Assembly (NCBI RefSeq): GCF_000960975.1
Contig: NZ_CP010803.1
Span: forward strand, 2,383,944-2,447,943
Direction: 5' to 3'
From: Martelella endophytica
GTDB lineage: Bacteria; Pseudomonadota; Alphaproteobacteria; Rhizobiales; Rhizobiaceae
Length of the DNA: 64,000 nucleotides
Shown: one piece after another, positions 1-8,204 of the stretch
Layout of the letters: every line of letters starts with the position of its first letter
Position numbering within the stretch: the first letter of the stretch is position 1
The notes under the pieces: model-generated
The model's database searches: none
Told to the model about the DNA's origin: nothing
Seen by the model: the letters and a program-made list of their open reading frames with translations, nothing else
Program-made: the position numbers and the translations under genes

Positions 1-494
1 TCGAGGTTCGACAGAGGCTCGTCGAACAGGAACACCTTCGGCGCACGCACGATCGAGCGGCCCATGGCGACGCGCTGGCGCTGGCCGCCGGAAAGGGCCG
101 CGGGCTTGCGGTCGAGCAGTGGTTCGAGATTAAGGATCGCCGCGGCCTTTCCGACGCGCTCCTTGATCTCCGCCTTGTCGTGGCCATTGAGCTTCAGCGA
201 GAAGCCCATATTGGTGGCCACGTCCATATGCGGATAGAGCGCGTAATCCTGAAACACCATGGCGATGTCGCGATCGCGCGGGGCGAGATCGTTGACCACC
301 GTGCCGTCGATCGAGACCTCGCCGGCGGAGATGCCCTCCAGCCCGGCAATCATCCGGAGCATCGTGGATTTGCCGCAACCCGAAGGTCCGATCAGGATGA
401 CGAATTCGCCGTCATCGATATCGAACGAGGTGCCGTGGATAACCTCTAAAGAGCCGAAACTCTTATGTAAATCGGCAACTTCTACCCTTGCCAT
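1..494 (-). CDS. ABC sugar transporter ATP-binding protein (MalK/UgpC type), partial
   Basis: Nucleotide-binding subunit that powers a carbohydrate ABC importer at the inner face of the membrane. The 164 visible residues carry Walker [10 protein letters not shown] (residues 36-44), a Q-loop in [11 protein letters not shown], the ABC signature LSGGQRQRV and Walker [12 protein letters not shown]. The C-terminal half, including the expected OB-fold regulatory domain, lies beyond the window edge. ATG at 494 is preceded by a GGGAGGAAG ribosome site. The gene is divergent from the binding-protein/permease genes at 620-3819, which lack an ATPase of their own, so it very likely energises that transporter. 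Family assignment is firm; the substrate is inferred from neighbours. Confidence 0.93.
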   Translation of the reverse strand, partial: MARVEVADLHKSFGSLEVIHGTSFDIDDGEFVILIGPSGCGKSTMLRMIAGLEGISAGEVSIDGTVVNDLAPRDRDIAMVFQDYALYPHMDVATNMGFSLKLNGHDKAEIKERVGKAAAILNLEPLLDRKPAALSGGQRQRVAMGRSIVRAPKVFLFDEPLSNL

Positions 495-514
495 GCTTCC
501 TCCCAGATTGTCGC

Positions 515-542
515 TTGACACAAAACAAAGGTGACTTAATCT
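515..542 (+). promoter_or_regulatory. Candidate sigma70-type promoter of the sugar-binding protein operon
   Basis: TTGACA (515-520) is followed, after 16 bases, by TAATCT (537-542), a good match to a housekeeping promoter. It lies in the divergent gap between the ATPase and binding-protein genes and would start transcription near 549, just upstream of the inverted repeat at 552-591. Called by eye from the consensus; no start site is known. Confidence 0.5.
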
Positions 543-551
543 AACTCATGA

Positions 552-591
552 CGGATTTCAGACCGTTTGCCAACCCGGCACCTGAAATCCG
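552..591 (+). promoter_or_regulatory. Perfect 10-bp inverted repeat in the leader of the sugar transporter operon
   Basis: CGGATTTCAG (552-561) and CTGAAATCCG (582-591) are perfectly complementary and separated by 20 bases. They begin just after the predicted transcription start and end about 15 bases before the GGGAGGA ribosome site (606-612) of the binding-protein gene. This could be an operator, for example for the ROK regulator at 6993, or an RNA stem-loop in the leader. Which of these it is cannot be decided from sequence. Confidence 0.5.
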
Positions 592-619
592 CCGGAGGAA
601 ATTTTGGGAGGAATTTCAT

Positions 620-1924
620 ATGAAACGCAGCACCCGTCTGGGGCTTCTTGTCGTGTCCACAGTTCTCGCTGGCGCGCCGCTGGCGCATGCCGCCGGCGAA
701 ATCATCACCGGTGATACGGTCGGCCCTGCCGATGCGGAGAATACGCTGATCTTCCGCATGACCGGAGATGGGCCTCGCAACAATGATCCTAATGTGGCTG
801 CCGGCTATGGCGATCTGTTTCGGGCCTATGTGGAAAACCATCCGGGCTGGAAGGTCGAGCTGCAGATGATGTCCGGCGACATCAACCAGGAGCAGGCGCG
901 CATCCTCGAACAGGCCCAGTCCGGCAACGCACCCGATTGCGCGGCTGTCGACAGCTTCGTGCTGGCGCAGTTCATGGGCGCGGGTGTGCTGCAGTCGTTC
1001 TCGCCGTATTTCAGCGAAGAGGAAATTGGTCAGCTCTTCCCGTTCGTCCGCGAGGGCATTACCGGCGACGATGGTGATATCTACGCCTGGTGGTGGTCGA
1101 CCGACCTTCGGGTTCTTTACCGCGACAAGTCGGTGATCGCCGATGCGCCGGAAACCTGGGAGGCGACGAAGGCCGCGGCCATCGCGTCCACCGACGAAGG
1201 CAAGGAAGGCCTCCTGTTCAACGGTTCGCGCTATGAAGGCACGACCTTTGACTGGCTTGCCAATTTCTGGGGGCAGGGCGGCAGCCTCGTCGATGACAGC
1301 GGAAAGCCGATCTTCGCCGAGGGCGAGAACCGGCAGAAGTTCATCGATGCGGTCAACTACTATCGTGATCTCGTCGAAAGCGGCGCCGCACCGAAGCGTG
1401 TGGCGAGCATCGGCAATTACGACGACTTCAACGCCGCAGCCGCGGCCGGAACGACGGCGCTCTTCGTTGGCGGCAACTGGCAGCTGAAGCAGCTCAAGGA
1501 CACGCTGGACGAGGAGACGTTTGAAAACTGGACCTTCTCGGCACTGCCCGGCCCGACGGCCGACCAGCGCTCGACAGGTACCGGCGGCTGGACCGTAGCG
1601 GCCCTCAGCGATGACCCGGCCAAGATCGAGATGTGCGCCGATCTCGCCCGCGAGATCTACATGGGGCCGGCGAACGAGTTGCAGGAGCAGCTTCCGACCC
1701 GTGCCGACCTCTATTCAAAATACGAGGTCTTCGGCTCGCCGGCCAACAAGGCCTTCGCCGAGGCTCTGAAGACGGGCCATGCCCGCCCGGGCGTTCCGGT
1801 CTATCCGGAAATCTCGAACCAGATCCAGATCATGTTCGGCAAGGTGCTGACCGGATCGCAGGAAACCGAAGCAGCCGTTGACGAAGCCTTCCAGGCCTCG
1901 ATGGACGCCTACAACCGGCTTTGA
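620..1924 (+). CDS. Extracellular sugar-binding protein of an ABC transporter
   Basis: Periplasmic solute-binding protein (SBP_bac_1 type, 434 aa) that captures a sugar and delivers it to the permeases encoded next. The first ~24 residues form a Sec signal peptide: basic MKRSTR, a hydrophobic core, then an AHA-type cleavage site. The mature protein is Trp-, Asp- and Gly-rich with segments typical of oligosaccharide binders (for example YAWWWSTDLRVLYRD and FWGQGGSLVDD). ATG at 620 is chosen because it follows GGGAGGA and opens the signal peptide; a longer in-frame ORF from 548 would bury it. The first gene of a likely operon with two permeases and an alpha-mannosidase. The ligand is unknown; mannose-containing oligosaccharides are a reasonable guess. 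Confidence 0.92.
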   Translation: MKRSTRLGLLVVSTVLAGAPLAHAAGEIITGDTVGPADAENTLIFRMTGDGPRNNDPNVAAGYGDLFRAYVENHPGWKVELQMMSGDINQEQARILEQAQSGNAPDCAAVDSFVLAQFMGAGVLQSFSPYFSEEEIGQLFPFVREGITGDDGDIYAWWWSTDLRVLYRDKSVIADAPETWEATKAAAIASTDEGKEGLLFNGSRYEGTTFDWLANFWGQGGSLVDDSGKPIFAEGENRQKFIDAVNYYRDLVESGAAPKRVASIGNYDDFNAAAAAGTTALFVGGNWQLKQLKDTLDEETFENWTFSALPGPTADQRSTGTGGWTVAALSDDPAKIEMCADLAREIYMGPANELQEQLPTRADLYSKYEVFGSPANKAFAEALKTGHARPGVPVYPEISNQIQIMFGKVLTGSQETEAAVDEAFQASMDAYNRL

Positions 1925-1930
1925 GCCAGC

Positions 1931-1993
1931 GGCGCGGCGTCCAGGCGCCGCGCCCGCCACGTCTTTGAAGCCGCGCGGGGAGACCTGCGCGGC
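1931..1993 (+). terminator. Two consecutive stem-loops between binding-protein and permease genes
   Basis: GGCGCGGCG (1931-1939) pairs perfectly with CGCCGCGCC (1946-1954) around a 6-base loop. GCCGCGC (1970-1976) pairs with GCGCGGC (1987-1993). There is no strong U-run. Such hairpins after binding-protein genes usually protect the upstream mRNA and reduce read-through, so that binding protein is made in excess over permease. That role is inferred from other ABC operons. Confidence 0.55.
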
Positions 1994-2047
1994 GTTTCTG
2001 GATCGGCGCCGGGCGGATGCCCGCGCCGCAGGAATGAGGAACGGCTC

Positions 2048-2980
2048 ATGACCGATTTACCCTCGACGCCGGGGGCTGCAGCGAAGATCAGGCCGACGGC
2101 CAGAGGCGGGCGCCACACCATGGTTGCGCCCTGGCTGATGCCGCTAATCTTCATTCTCGGCGCCTTCTATCTCTATCCGGTGATGGAGGTCTTCCGCCTT
2201 GCCTTCACCAATGCGACGCTGCTGAAGGTCGGCGACAGCTACGGGCTCTCGACCTTCATCGACACGCTCGGCCGTCCGGAACTGCTGCAGATCCTGTTTG
2301 TCACCTTCGTCTTCACCGGCGCAAGCGTTGTCGGTCAGCAAATCCTAGGGCTCGCGGTCGCCCTCGTCGTCGTGCGCGGTGAACAGCGCCGACTGATCGG
2401 CACGACCATCCTGAGGACCACGGCGCTGGTTGCCTGGGTGGTGCCCGGCATTGCCGGTGGCATCATCTGGAAGATGCTGTTCAACGAGGCGCCCTTCGGC
2501 GGCCTCAACAGCCTGCTGCGGCTGTTCAGCATGGGTCCGGTGCAGTGGCTATCCGATCCGCATATCGCGATCTGGTCGGCGGTGCTTTCCAATGTCTGGC
2601 GCGGCACGGCGTTTTCGATGGTGGTGATGTATGCCGCGCTGAAGGCGATCAATCCGGTACTCTACGAGGCTTCGGCCATCGACGGCGCCCGCTCGTGGCA
2701 GCGCTTCTTCTACGTCACCCTGCCGCAGCTTCGCGCCGCGATCCTGATCAACATGATCCTGATCACCATCCAGACGCTCAACACCTTTGACGCGATCATC
2801 TCGCTGACCGGCGGCGGGCCGGGACGGGCGACGGAAGTACTGTCGCTCTACACCTTCAACGTCATCTTCCGGAACTATGATCTGTCGGTCGGCGCGGTGC
2901 TGTCGATCATCATGCTGGTGATCTCGCTCGGCCTTGCGATCATCTATGCGCGCTTCCTGCCGAAAGGAGAGGGACGATGA
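2048..2980 (+). CDS. Sugar ABC transporter permease (MalF type)
   Basis: Inner-membrane permease of a carbohydrate importer (310 aa). After a short cytoplasmic N-terminus it shows about six hydrophobic helices, beginning with the segment around residues 28-45. Towards the C-terminus is the cytoplasmic EAA loop (EASAIDGARSWQRF, then VTLPQLR) that docks to the ATPase. GAGGA lies just before the ATG. The stop overlaps the next permease by four bases (ATGA), indicating translational coupling, and the pair forms the transport channel together. Substrate not determined from sequence. Confidence 0.92.
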   Translation: MTDLPSTPGAAAKIRPTARGGRHTMVAPWLMPLIFILGAFYLYPVMEVFRLAFTNATLLKVGDSYGLSTFIDTLGRPELLQILFVTFVFTGASVVGQQILGLAVALVVVRGEQRRLIGTTILRTTALVAWVVPGIAGGIIWKMLFNEAPFGGLNSLLRLFSMGPVQWLSDPHIAIWSAVLSNVWRGTAFSMVVMYAALKAINPVLYEASAIDGARSWQRFFYVTLPQLRAAILINMILITIQTLNTFDAIISLTGGGPGRATEVLSLYTFNVIFRNYDLSVGAVLSIIMLVISLGLAIIYARFLPKGEGR

Positions 2981-3819
2981 GAGCCTCGACCCAGAACCGC
3001 ATCGGCGATGCCTTCAGCTACCTGTTCATGATCGTTGCCTTCGTCTTCTTCGCGTGGCCGCTGGTGTGGCTTCTGTCGCTGGCGCTCAGAACCCGCAAGG
3101 AGATCTATCTCGGCGTCAGCCGGCTTATTCCGCATGATCCGACGCTGGACAATTTCATGGCGATCCTGTCTTCGCCAAAATTCGCGCTCTATCTCTGGAA
3201 CGCGCTGAAGCTTTCGACCATGAGCGGCATCGTCTGCCTGATCGTGGCGCTGCCGGCGGCCTATGCCTTCTCGCGCCTGCCGATGAAGGGCAAGGGACCA
3301 TGGCTGATGGGCATTCTTGCCTTCCAGATGATCTCGCCGCTGGTGATCATGATCCCGCTCTACCGCTACATGGCCTCGCTCAACCTGCTGGACAATCAGC
3401 CGGCGGCGACGCTCGTCTATACAGCGCTGGTGGTGCCGATGGTGACATGGATCCTGAAGGGTTTCATGGACGGCATTCCGAAAAGTCTCGACGAGGCGGC
3501 GCTGATTGATGGTGCCACCCATTTCGGCGTGTTCTTCCGCGTCATCCTGCCGCTGTCGAAGCCGGGCATCGCGTCTGCCTTCATCATCGCGGTGATCACC
3601 GGATGGTCTCAGTTCCTGGTGCCCTTCCTGCTGTTCACCAAGGAATCGCTCACCCCCATTGCCGTCGGCATCTTCCAGTATGCCGGCACGCAAAATGATT
3701 CCTCCATGCAGGTGCTCGCGGCCGCCTGCCTGGTGTCCGTCGCGCCCGCGATCATCGCCTTCCTGCTTCTGCAGCGCCTCATTCTCAGCGCCATGACGGC
3801 TGGTGCCGTCAAGGGCTGA
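2977..3819 (+). CDS. Sugar ABC transporter permease (MalG type)
   Basis: Second inner-membrane permease (280 aa), partner of the preceding gene with which it shares a four-base ATGA overlap. It has about six hydrophobic segments and the EAA coupling loop EAALIDGATHFGVFF followed by VILPLSKPG. It starts with the basic MRASTQNR typical of MalG-like proteins. AGGAGAGGG lies before the ATG. The alpha-mannosidase gene starts 22 bases after its stop, which suggests that the imported sugar is the substrate of that enzyme. Confidence 0.92.
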   Translation: MRASTQNRIGDAFSYLFMIVAFVFFAWPLVWLLSLALRTRKEIYLGVSRLIPHDPTLDNFMAILSSPKFALYLWNALKLSTMSGIVCLIVALPAAYAFSRLPMKGKGPWLMGILAFQMISPLVIMIPLYRYMASLNLLDNQPAATLVYTALVVPMVTWILKGFMDGIPKSLDEAALIDGATHFGVFFRVILPLSKPGIASAFIIAVITGWSQFLVPFLLFTKESLTPIAVGIFQYAGTQNDSSMQVLAAACLVSVAPAIIAFLLLQRLILSAMTAGAVKG

Positions 3820-3841
3820 CCAACTCAACGGAAACATATCA

Positions 3842-6800
3842 ATGCCTCTCACCCATGCCCAGCGCCTCGACCGCCTGACGGTCAGGCTTCAGGAACTCGA
3901 ATTCTGGCGCGCGCGCGACCGCCGCGACATTACCGGCTGGACCTTCGAGGGCCAGCCGATTGCCCTCGGCGAAGGCTGGCCGCGTGTCGACGGTCCGGTT
4001 CATTTCGCCGCGCATGCGGATATCCCCGCGGACTGGGACCTTGAGGACACCCGCGCCTATATCGATCTCGGTGGCGAAAGCCTGGTGACCTTCACCGCCG
4101 CTGACGGCGCCGCCAAGAGCCACGGCAACGATCCGTATCACCGCGAATTCTCCGTCTTTGCCCGCAGCTTCGATATTGCGTCGGAAAGCGTGCCGCGCGC
4201 CCCGTTCGGCGTGCCGGTCAAGGAACCGCGGCTGGAGCGGACGGAAATCTTCTGGCTCGACCGGCCGGTGGATGATCTCTGGCTTCTGCTGCGCCAGATC
4301 GACGAGACGGTCCGCACCATCATCGACCACGAGGCCGTGCCGCACCTTCTCGCGCTTTCCGAAGAGGCCTTCTCCCGGCTCGACTGGCCGTCGGAGACAC
4401 AGAACTATATCGCCCGTATTTCGCCTTGGACCCAGCAGCAGAAGATCTGGAAACTGCCGGAGATGAAGGAACACCCCGCCGGGCTTTCCGATGCCGAGCG
4501 ACAGAGCGTGGCGGATACCTATGACTGGCTGATGGGCGAACTGAAGGCGCTGCGCGAGCGCTTCCCGCCGCAGGGCAAGGTTTCGCTCACCGGCCACGCC
4601 CATATCGACCTTGCCTGGCTCTGGCCCTATGCCGAGACCCGCCGCAAGAACCGGCGGAGTTTCCATACGACGCTCCGGCTGATGGAGAAATTCCCGGACT
4701 TCCGCTTCAACCAGACCACGGCGCATTACTATCAGCAGCTCGAAAAGGACGACTCCGAACTGCTCGCCGATATTGTCTCCAAGGTGAAGAGCGGCCAGTG
4801 GGATGTGCTCGGCGGCATGTGGGTCGAGCCCGACACCAACATGCCGACCGGTGAGTCGCTCGCTCGCCAGATCCTCTACGGCCAGCGCTATTTCGAGCGC
4901 GTCTTCGGCTTTCGCCACGATGTCTGCTGGCTGCCGGACTGCTTCGGCTTCTCGCCAGCCCTGCCACAGCTTCTGAAGCAGGGCGGCATGGATAACTTCC
5001 TGACCATCAAGGTCAACTGGTCGGAGACCAACCGCTTCCCCACCGACCTGTTCTGGTGGGAGGGGCTCGACGGATCGCGCGTGCTGACCCACACCTTCGA
5101 CAACCCGGTCGAGGGCTATAACGGCGTCGTCCGCCCGGATTCGGTGATCAACACCTGGCGCAACTACCGCCAGAAGGACACACACGACACGACACTGCTG
5201 AGCGTCGGTTACGGCGATGGCGGTGGCGGTGTGACGGCGGAGATGATCCGCCGCGAACAACAGCTACAGGTTTTCCCGGTTCTGCCGGAAACGAAGTGGG
5301 AGCTTGTCACCGACTTCTTCGCCCGCGTCCACGAGACGGTGCCGGCGAAATCGCTCAATGTCTGGCGCGGCGAGATCTATCTCGAACTTCATCGCGGTAC
5401 GCTTACCAGCCAGAGCATCGTCAAGCGTCTGCACCGGCGCGCCGAGCGCGATCTCATCACCGCCGAGACTCTGGAAAGCCTCGATTATCTCACCGGCGGC
5501 GACTATCCGGTGTCGCTGGAGGAAAACTGGCAGGTGGTGCTGAAGAACGAGTTCCACGACATCCTGCCAGGTTCCAGCATCAAGGAAGTCTACGAGGATG
5601 CCGCGGAAGAACTCACCGGTGTCATCGATGCGGCAAGGTCACGGCGCGAGGCAAGGCTCAAGGCGATTGCGGCCCGGCTGCCGGATGGCGGCGAGGGCGT
5701 GCTGCTGGCCGTCAATCCTTCATTGTCACCGATGCCGCTGCGCTTTGCTGGCGAGAGCGGTTGGATCTCATCGGGCAGCGTGCTGCCGCCGCTCTCGGTG
5801 AATGTCCTGTCGGAGGCCGATCTTGCGCCTGCCGGAGCGGTTTCTGCCGACCCGCGTCACCTCGAAAACGACATCCTGAAGGTCACCTTCGGCGATGACG
5901 GCAATATCGCAAGCCTGGTCCACAAGCCTTCCGGTCGCGAGACGCTTGCCGGCCCCGGCAACCGGCTGATCGCCTATCCGATGGACAAGCCGCGAAGCTG
6001 GGACGCCTGGGATATCGAGGCAGACTACGACGCCAAGTCCGAGCCGCTCGACACTCCGGACGAGATCGCGCTGGTCGAGACTGGTCCACACCGGGCGGCG
6101 ATCCGGATTACCCGTACATGGCGGCATTCGCGTATCGTCCAGACGCTGTCGCTATCGGCAGGCAGCCCTCGTCTCGATATCCACACCGAGGTCGACTGGC
6201 ATGACCGGCGGGCGCTGCTGCGCACCGAGACACCGCTTGCCATCCACCACGGCAAGGCAATTGGCGAATGCGCTTTCGGCGTTATCGAACGGGCGACGCA
6301 CGCCAACACGACATGGCAGCAGACTGCCTTCGAGTTCGCCGCGCATCGCTTCGTCGATCTCGCCGAAAACGGCTTCGGCTTCGCGCTGCTGAACGATGCC
6401 AAATATGGCTACAGCGCCCGCGGCAATGTCCTTGGCCTGTCGCTGCTGCGCTCCCCGATCTATCCCGATCCGCTCGCCGACGAGGGCCATCAGGCCTTCA
6501 CCTATGCGCTGATGCCGCACGAGGGCAACTGGCACGAGGCCGGCGTTCTGACCGAGGCCGAACTCCTCAATCAGCCGCCGCTGACGCTTGCGGTCTCCGG
6601 CAAGGTGGCTGGCGTCCAGATCCCGCTCAAGGTTTCCGGTGTTCCGGCAGCGCTCGGCGGCCTGAAGCTGAAGGAGGATAGCAGCAGCGATCTCGTTCTG
6701 CGCGTCTACGAACCCGCCGGTCGTCGCGGCCCGATCGGCGTCGAGACGCCGCAAGGCTTTGCGCTTTCCGATGCGGTGACCCTGATGGAAGAACCCTCAG

Positions 6801-6862
6801 GAGCCGCCGCCGACCAGCTGATGCCTTTCGAGGTGAAAAGCTGGGTTATCGGGAAGGGCTGA
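3842..6862 (+). CDS. GH38 family alpha-mannosidase, cytoplasmic
   Basis: Hydrolyses terminal alpha-linked mannose with retention of configuration, using a metal-dependent active site. At 1006 aa it matches the usual size of bacterial GH38 enzymes. The metal-binding HAHIDLAWLWPY motif, the conserved WVEPDTNMPTGE segment and the nucleophile-containing LPDCFGFSPALPQ are all visible in the N-terminal half; the C-terminal half is the beta-sandwich part. There is no signal peptide, so it works in the cytoplasm on imported oligosaccharides. ATG at 3842 is preferred because it begins the family-like N-terminus (MPLTHAQRLDRL); an upstream in-frame ATG at 3803 overlaps the permease. The exact linkage specificity cannot be told. 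Confidence 0.93.
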   Translation: MPLTHAQRLDRLTVRLQELEFWRARDRRDITGWTFEGQPIALGEGWPRVDGPVHFAAHADIPADWDLEDTRAYIDLGGESLVTFTAADGAAKSHGNDPYHREFSVFARSFDIASESVPRAPFGVPVKEPRLERTEIFWLDRPVDDLWLLLRQIDETVRTIIDHEAVPHLLALSEEAFSRLDWPSETQNYIARISPWTQQQKIWKLPEMKEHPAGLSDAERQSVADTYDWLMGELKALRERFPPQGKVSLTGHAHIDLAWLWPYAETRRKNRRSFHTTLRLMEKFPDFRFNQTTAHYYQQLEKDDSELLADIVSKVKSGQWDVLGGMWVEPDTNMPTGESLARQILYGQRYFERVFGFRHDVCWLPDCFGFSPALPQLLKQGGMDNFLTIKVNWSETNRFPTDLFWWEGLDGSRVLTHTFDNPVEGYNGVVRPDSVINTWRNYRQKDTHDTTLLSVGYGDGGGGVTAEMIRREQQLQVFPVLPETKWELVTDFFARVHETVPAKSLNVWRGEIYLELHRGTLTSQSIVKRLHRRAERDLITAETLESLDYLTGGDYPVSLEENWQVVLKNEFHDILPGSSIKEVYEDAAEELTGVIDAARSRREARLKAIAARLPDGGEGVLLAVNPSLSPMPLRFAGESGWISSGSVLPPLSVNVLSEADLAPAGAVSADPRHLENDILKVTFGDDGNIASLVHKPSGRETLAGPGNRLIAYPMDKPRSWDAWDIEADYDAKSEPLDTPDEIALVETGPHRAAIRITRTWRHSRIVQTLSLSAGSPRLDIHTEVDWHDRRALLRTETPLAIHHGKAIGECAFGVIERATHANTTWQQTAFEFAAHRFVDLAENGFGFALLNDAKYGYSARGNVLGLSLLRSPIYPDPLADEGHQAFTYALMPHEGNWHEAGVLTEAELLNQPPLTLAVSGKVAGVQIPLKVSGVPAALGGLKLKEDSSSDLVLRVYEPAGRRGPIGVETPQGFALSDAVTLMEEPSGAAADQLMPFEVKSWVIGKG

Positions 6863-6877
6863 AATACGGTCTGGAAA

Positions 6878-6904
6878 CAATCTCCCCCTCAAAGGGGGGG
6901 ATTG
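6878..6904 (+). terminator. Stem-loop after the alpha-mannosidase gene
   Basis: CAATCTCCCCC (6878-6888) pairs with GGGGGGGATTG (6894-6904), one wobble pair, around the loop TCAAA. There is no U-run after it, so it may be a weak terminator or an mRNA-stabilising end separating the transporter/mannosidase operon from the ROK regulator. Confidence 0.45.
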
Positions 6905-6992
6905 TGGCAGTCAGGCCCTGGTGCTTCAGCGCCGGCCTTGCAACGCACGGCTCCTCGTCGGAAAATCGAGTTCATTGACGGGGAGAATCGCG

Positions 6993-8198
6993 ATGAAACT
7001 GACGGGGGCCAATGGCGGGCAGGCGGCGCAGCGCAATCGCGCGATGATCCTCGCTGCCATCCATCGCGACGGCCCGGTCTCGCGCAGCGAACTTGCCGAA
7101 AAATCGCGGCTGACCAAGCAAGCCGTCACCCGCATCGTCGAGCGGCTGATCGATGACGGGCTGATCATGGAGGCGCGGCGGCGGCACGGGTTGCGCGGAC
7201 AGCCGGCGATCGAGCTCGAGATCAATCCGGACGGGCTCTCGTCGATCGGCGTTCATATCGACCGCTCGCATCTCACCATCCTGGCCGTCAACGGAACCGG
7301 CCAGGTGCTGGCCCGGGAGCATCACGAAGAACCTTTCATGATGCCGGACATGGCGATGAAATACCTGAAGGAGACGTTTCGCGACTTCCTTCGGCGCGGG
7401 GCCATCAACAAGGAGCGCCTCGCCGGCATCGGCATCGCCATTCCCGACTGGCTGGGCGAGATCGGCGTGATCGGCATCCCGGAAGCCTATGGCGCCTGGA
7501 CGCGCTTCGACATGCGGGCCGCAATCGCGGATTTCGCCGACGATCCCGTTTATATCGACAATGATGCGAATGCCGCCGCGCTCGGCGAGGTCGAATATGG
7601 CCTTGGCACCGAGATGCGGACCTTCTTCTATATTCTGGTCAACGCCTGCCTTGGCGGCGCGCTCGTCATCGATGGACGTCTGCACAAGGGGGCGAGCGGG
7701 CTCGGCGGCGAGATCGGGTGGGTACCGCTCGCGCTGGAAGACGGTTCCGCCGAGACCCGGCCGATCGGCGACATGTTCTCGCTGATCATCCTGCAGGATA
7801 TCCTGGCGCGCGAGGGGATCGCCATCGAAAAGCCAGCCGACCTGCTGATGCTCGACGAACGCGGCAAGCAGATCGTCAGCGCCTGGCTCGCGCGGTTTGC
7901 GGTCAAGCTGGCCGAGGCCATCATCAATGTCGGCATGATCGTCGATCCGGACGGCGTCGTCATCGGCGGAAGGCTGCCGGCGCGGCTGATCGATGAACTG
8001 CTGCTCTATGTGCACGACGAGATCACTAAACGCGGCGTCACCGCGCCGTCGCTGCATCGGGCCGCCGGCTCGGCGGATGCGGTGGCGCGCGGCGCTGCCG
8101 CAATGCCGCTCGCCCATGCGATGTCGCTGCCGTCTGCCGAAAGCGCCCAGCGCGTGCGGATGCCGCTCACCAACGCCCTGCGGCGCGCACCGGCCTGA
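6993..8198 (+). CDS. ROK family transcriptional regulator
   Basis: Sugar-sensing repressor of the NagC/Mlc/XylR type (401 aa). The N-terminus has a winged helix-turn-helix (VSRSELAEKSRLTKQ, then VTRIVERLIDDGLI, about residues 27-60). The ROK domain follows, with a conserved phosphosugar-kinase-like segment (IDNDANAAALGEVEYG) and GGEIGWVPL. The Cys-rich zinc motif normally found after that segment (CxCGxxGC) is missing. ATG at 6993 follows GGGGAGAA. It sits between the mannosidase operon and the convergent fructuronate-reductase-like gene and probably controls this locus; the inverted repeat at 552-591 is a possible operator. Inducer unknown. Confidence 0.9.
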   Translation: MKLTGANGGQAAQRNRAMILAAIHRDGPVSRSELAEKSRLTKQAVTRIVERLIDDGLIMEARRRHGLRGQPAIELEINPDGLSSIGVHIDRSHLTILAVNGTGQVLAREHHEEPFMMPDMAMKYLKETFRDFLRRGAINKERLAGIGIAIPDWLGEIGVIGIPEAYGAWTRFDMRAAIADFADDPVYIDNDANAAALGEVEYGLGTEMRTFFYILVNACLGGALVIDGRLHKGASGLGGEIGWVPLALEDGSAETRPIGDMFSLIILQDILAREGIAIEKPADLLMLDERGKQIVSAWLARFAVKLAEAIINVGMIVDPDGVVIGGRLPARLIDELLLYVHDEITKRGVTAPSLHRAAGSADAVARGAAAMPLAHAMSLPSAESAQRVRMPLTNALRRAPA

Positions 8199-8204
8199 GG
8201 CGGG

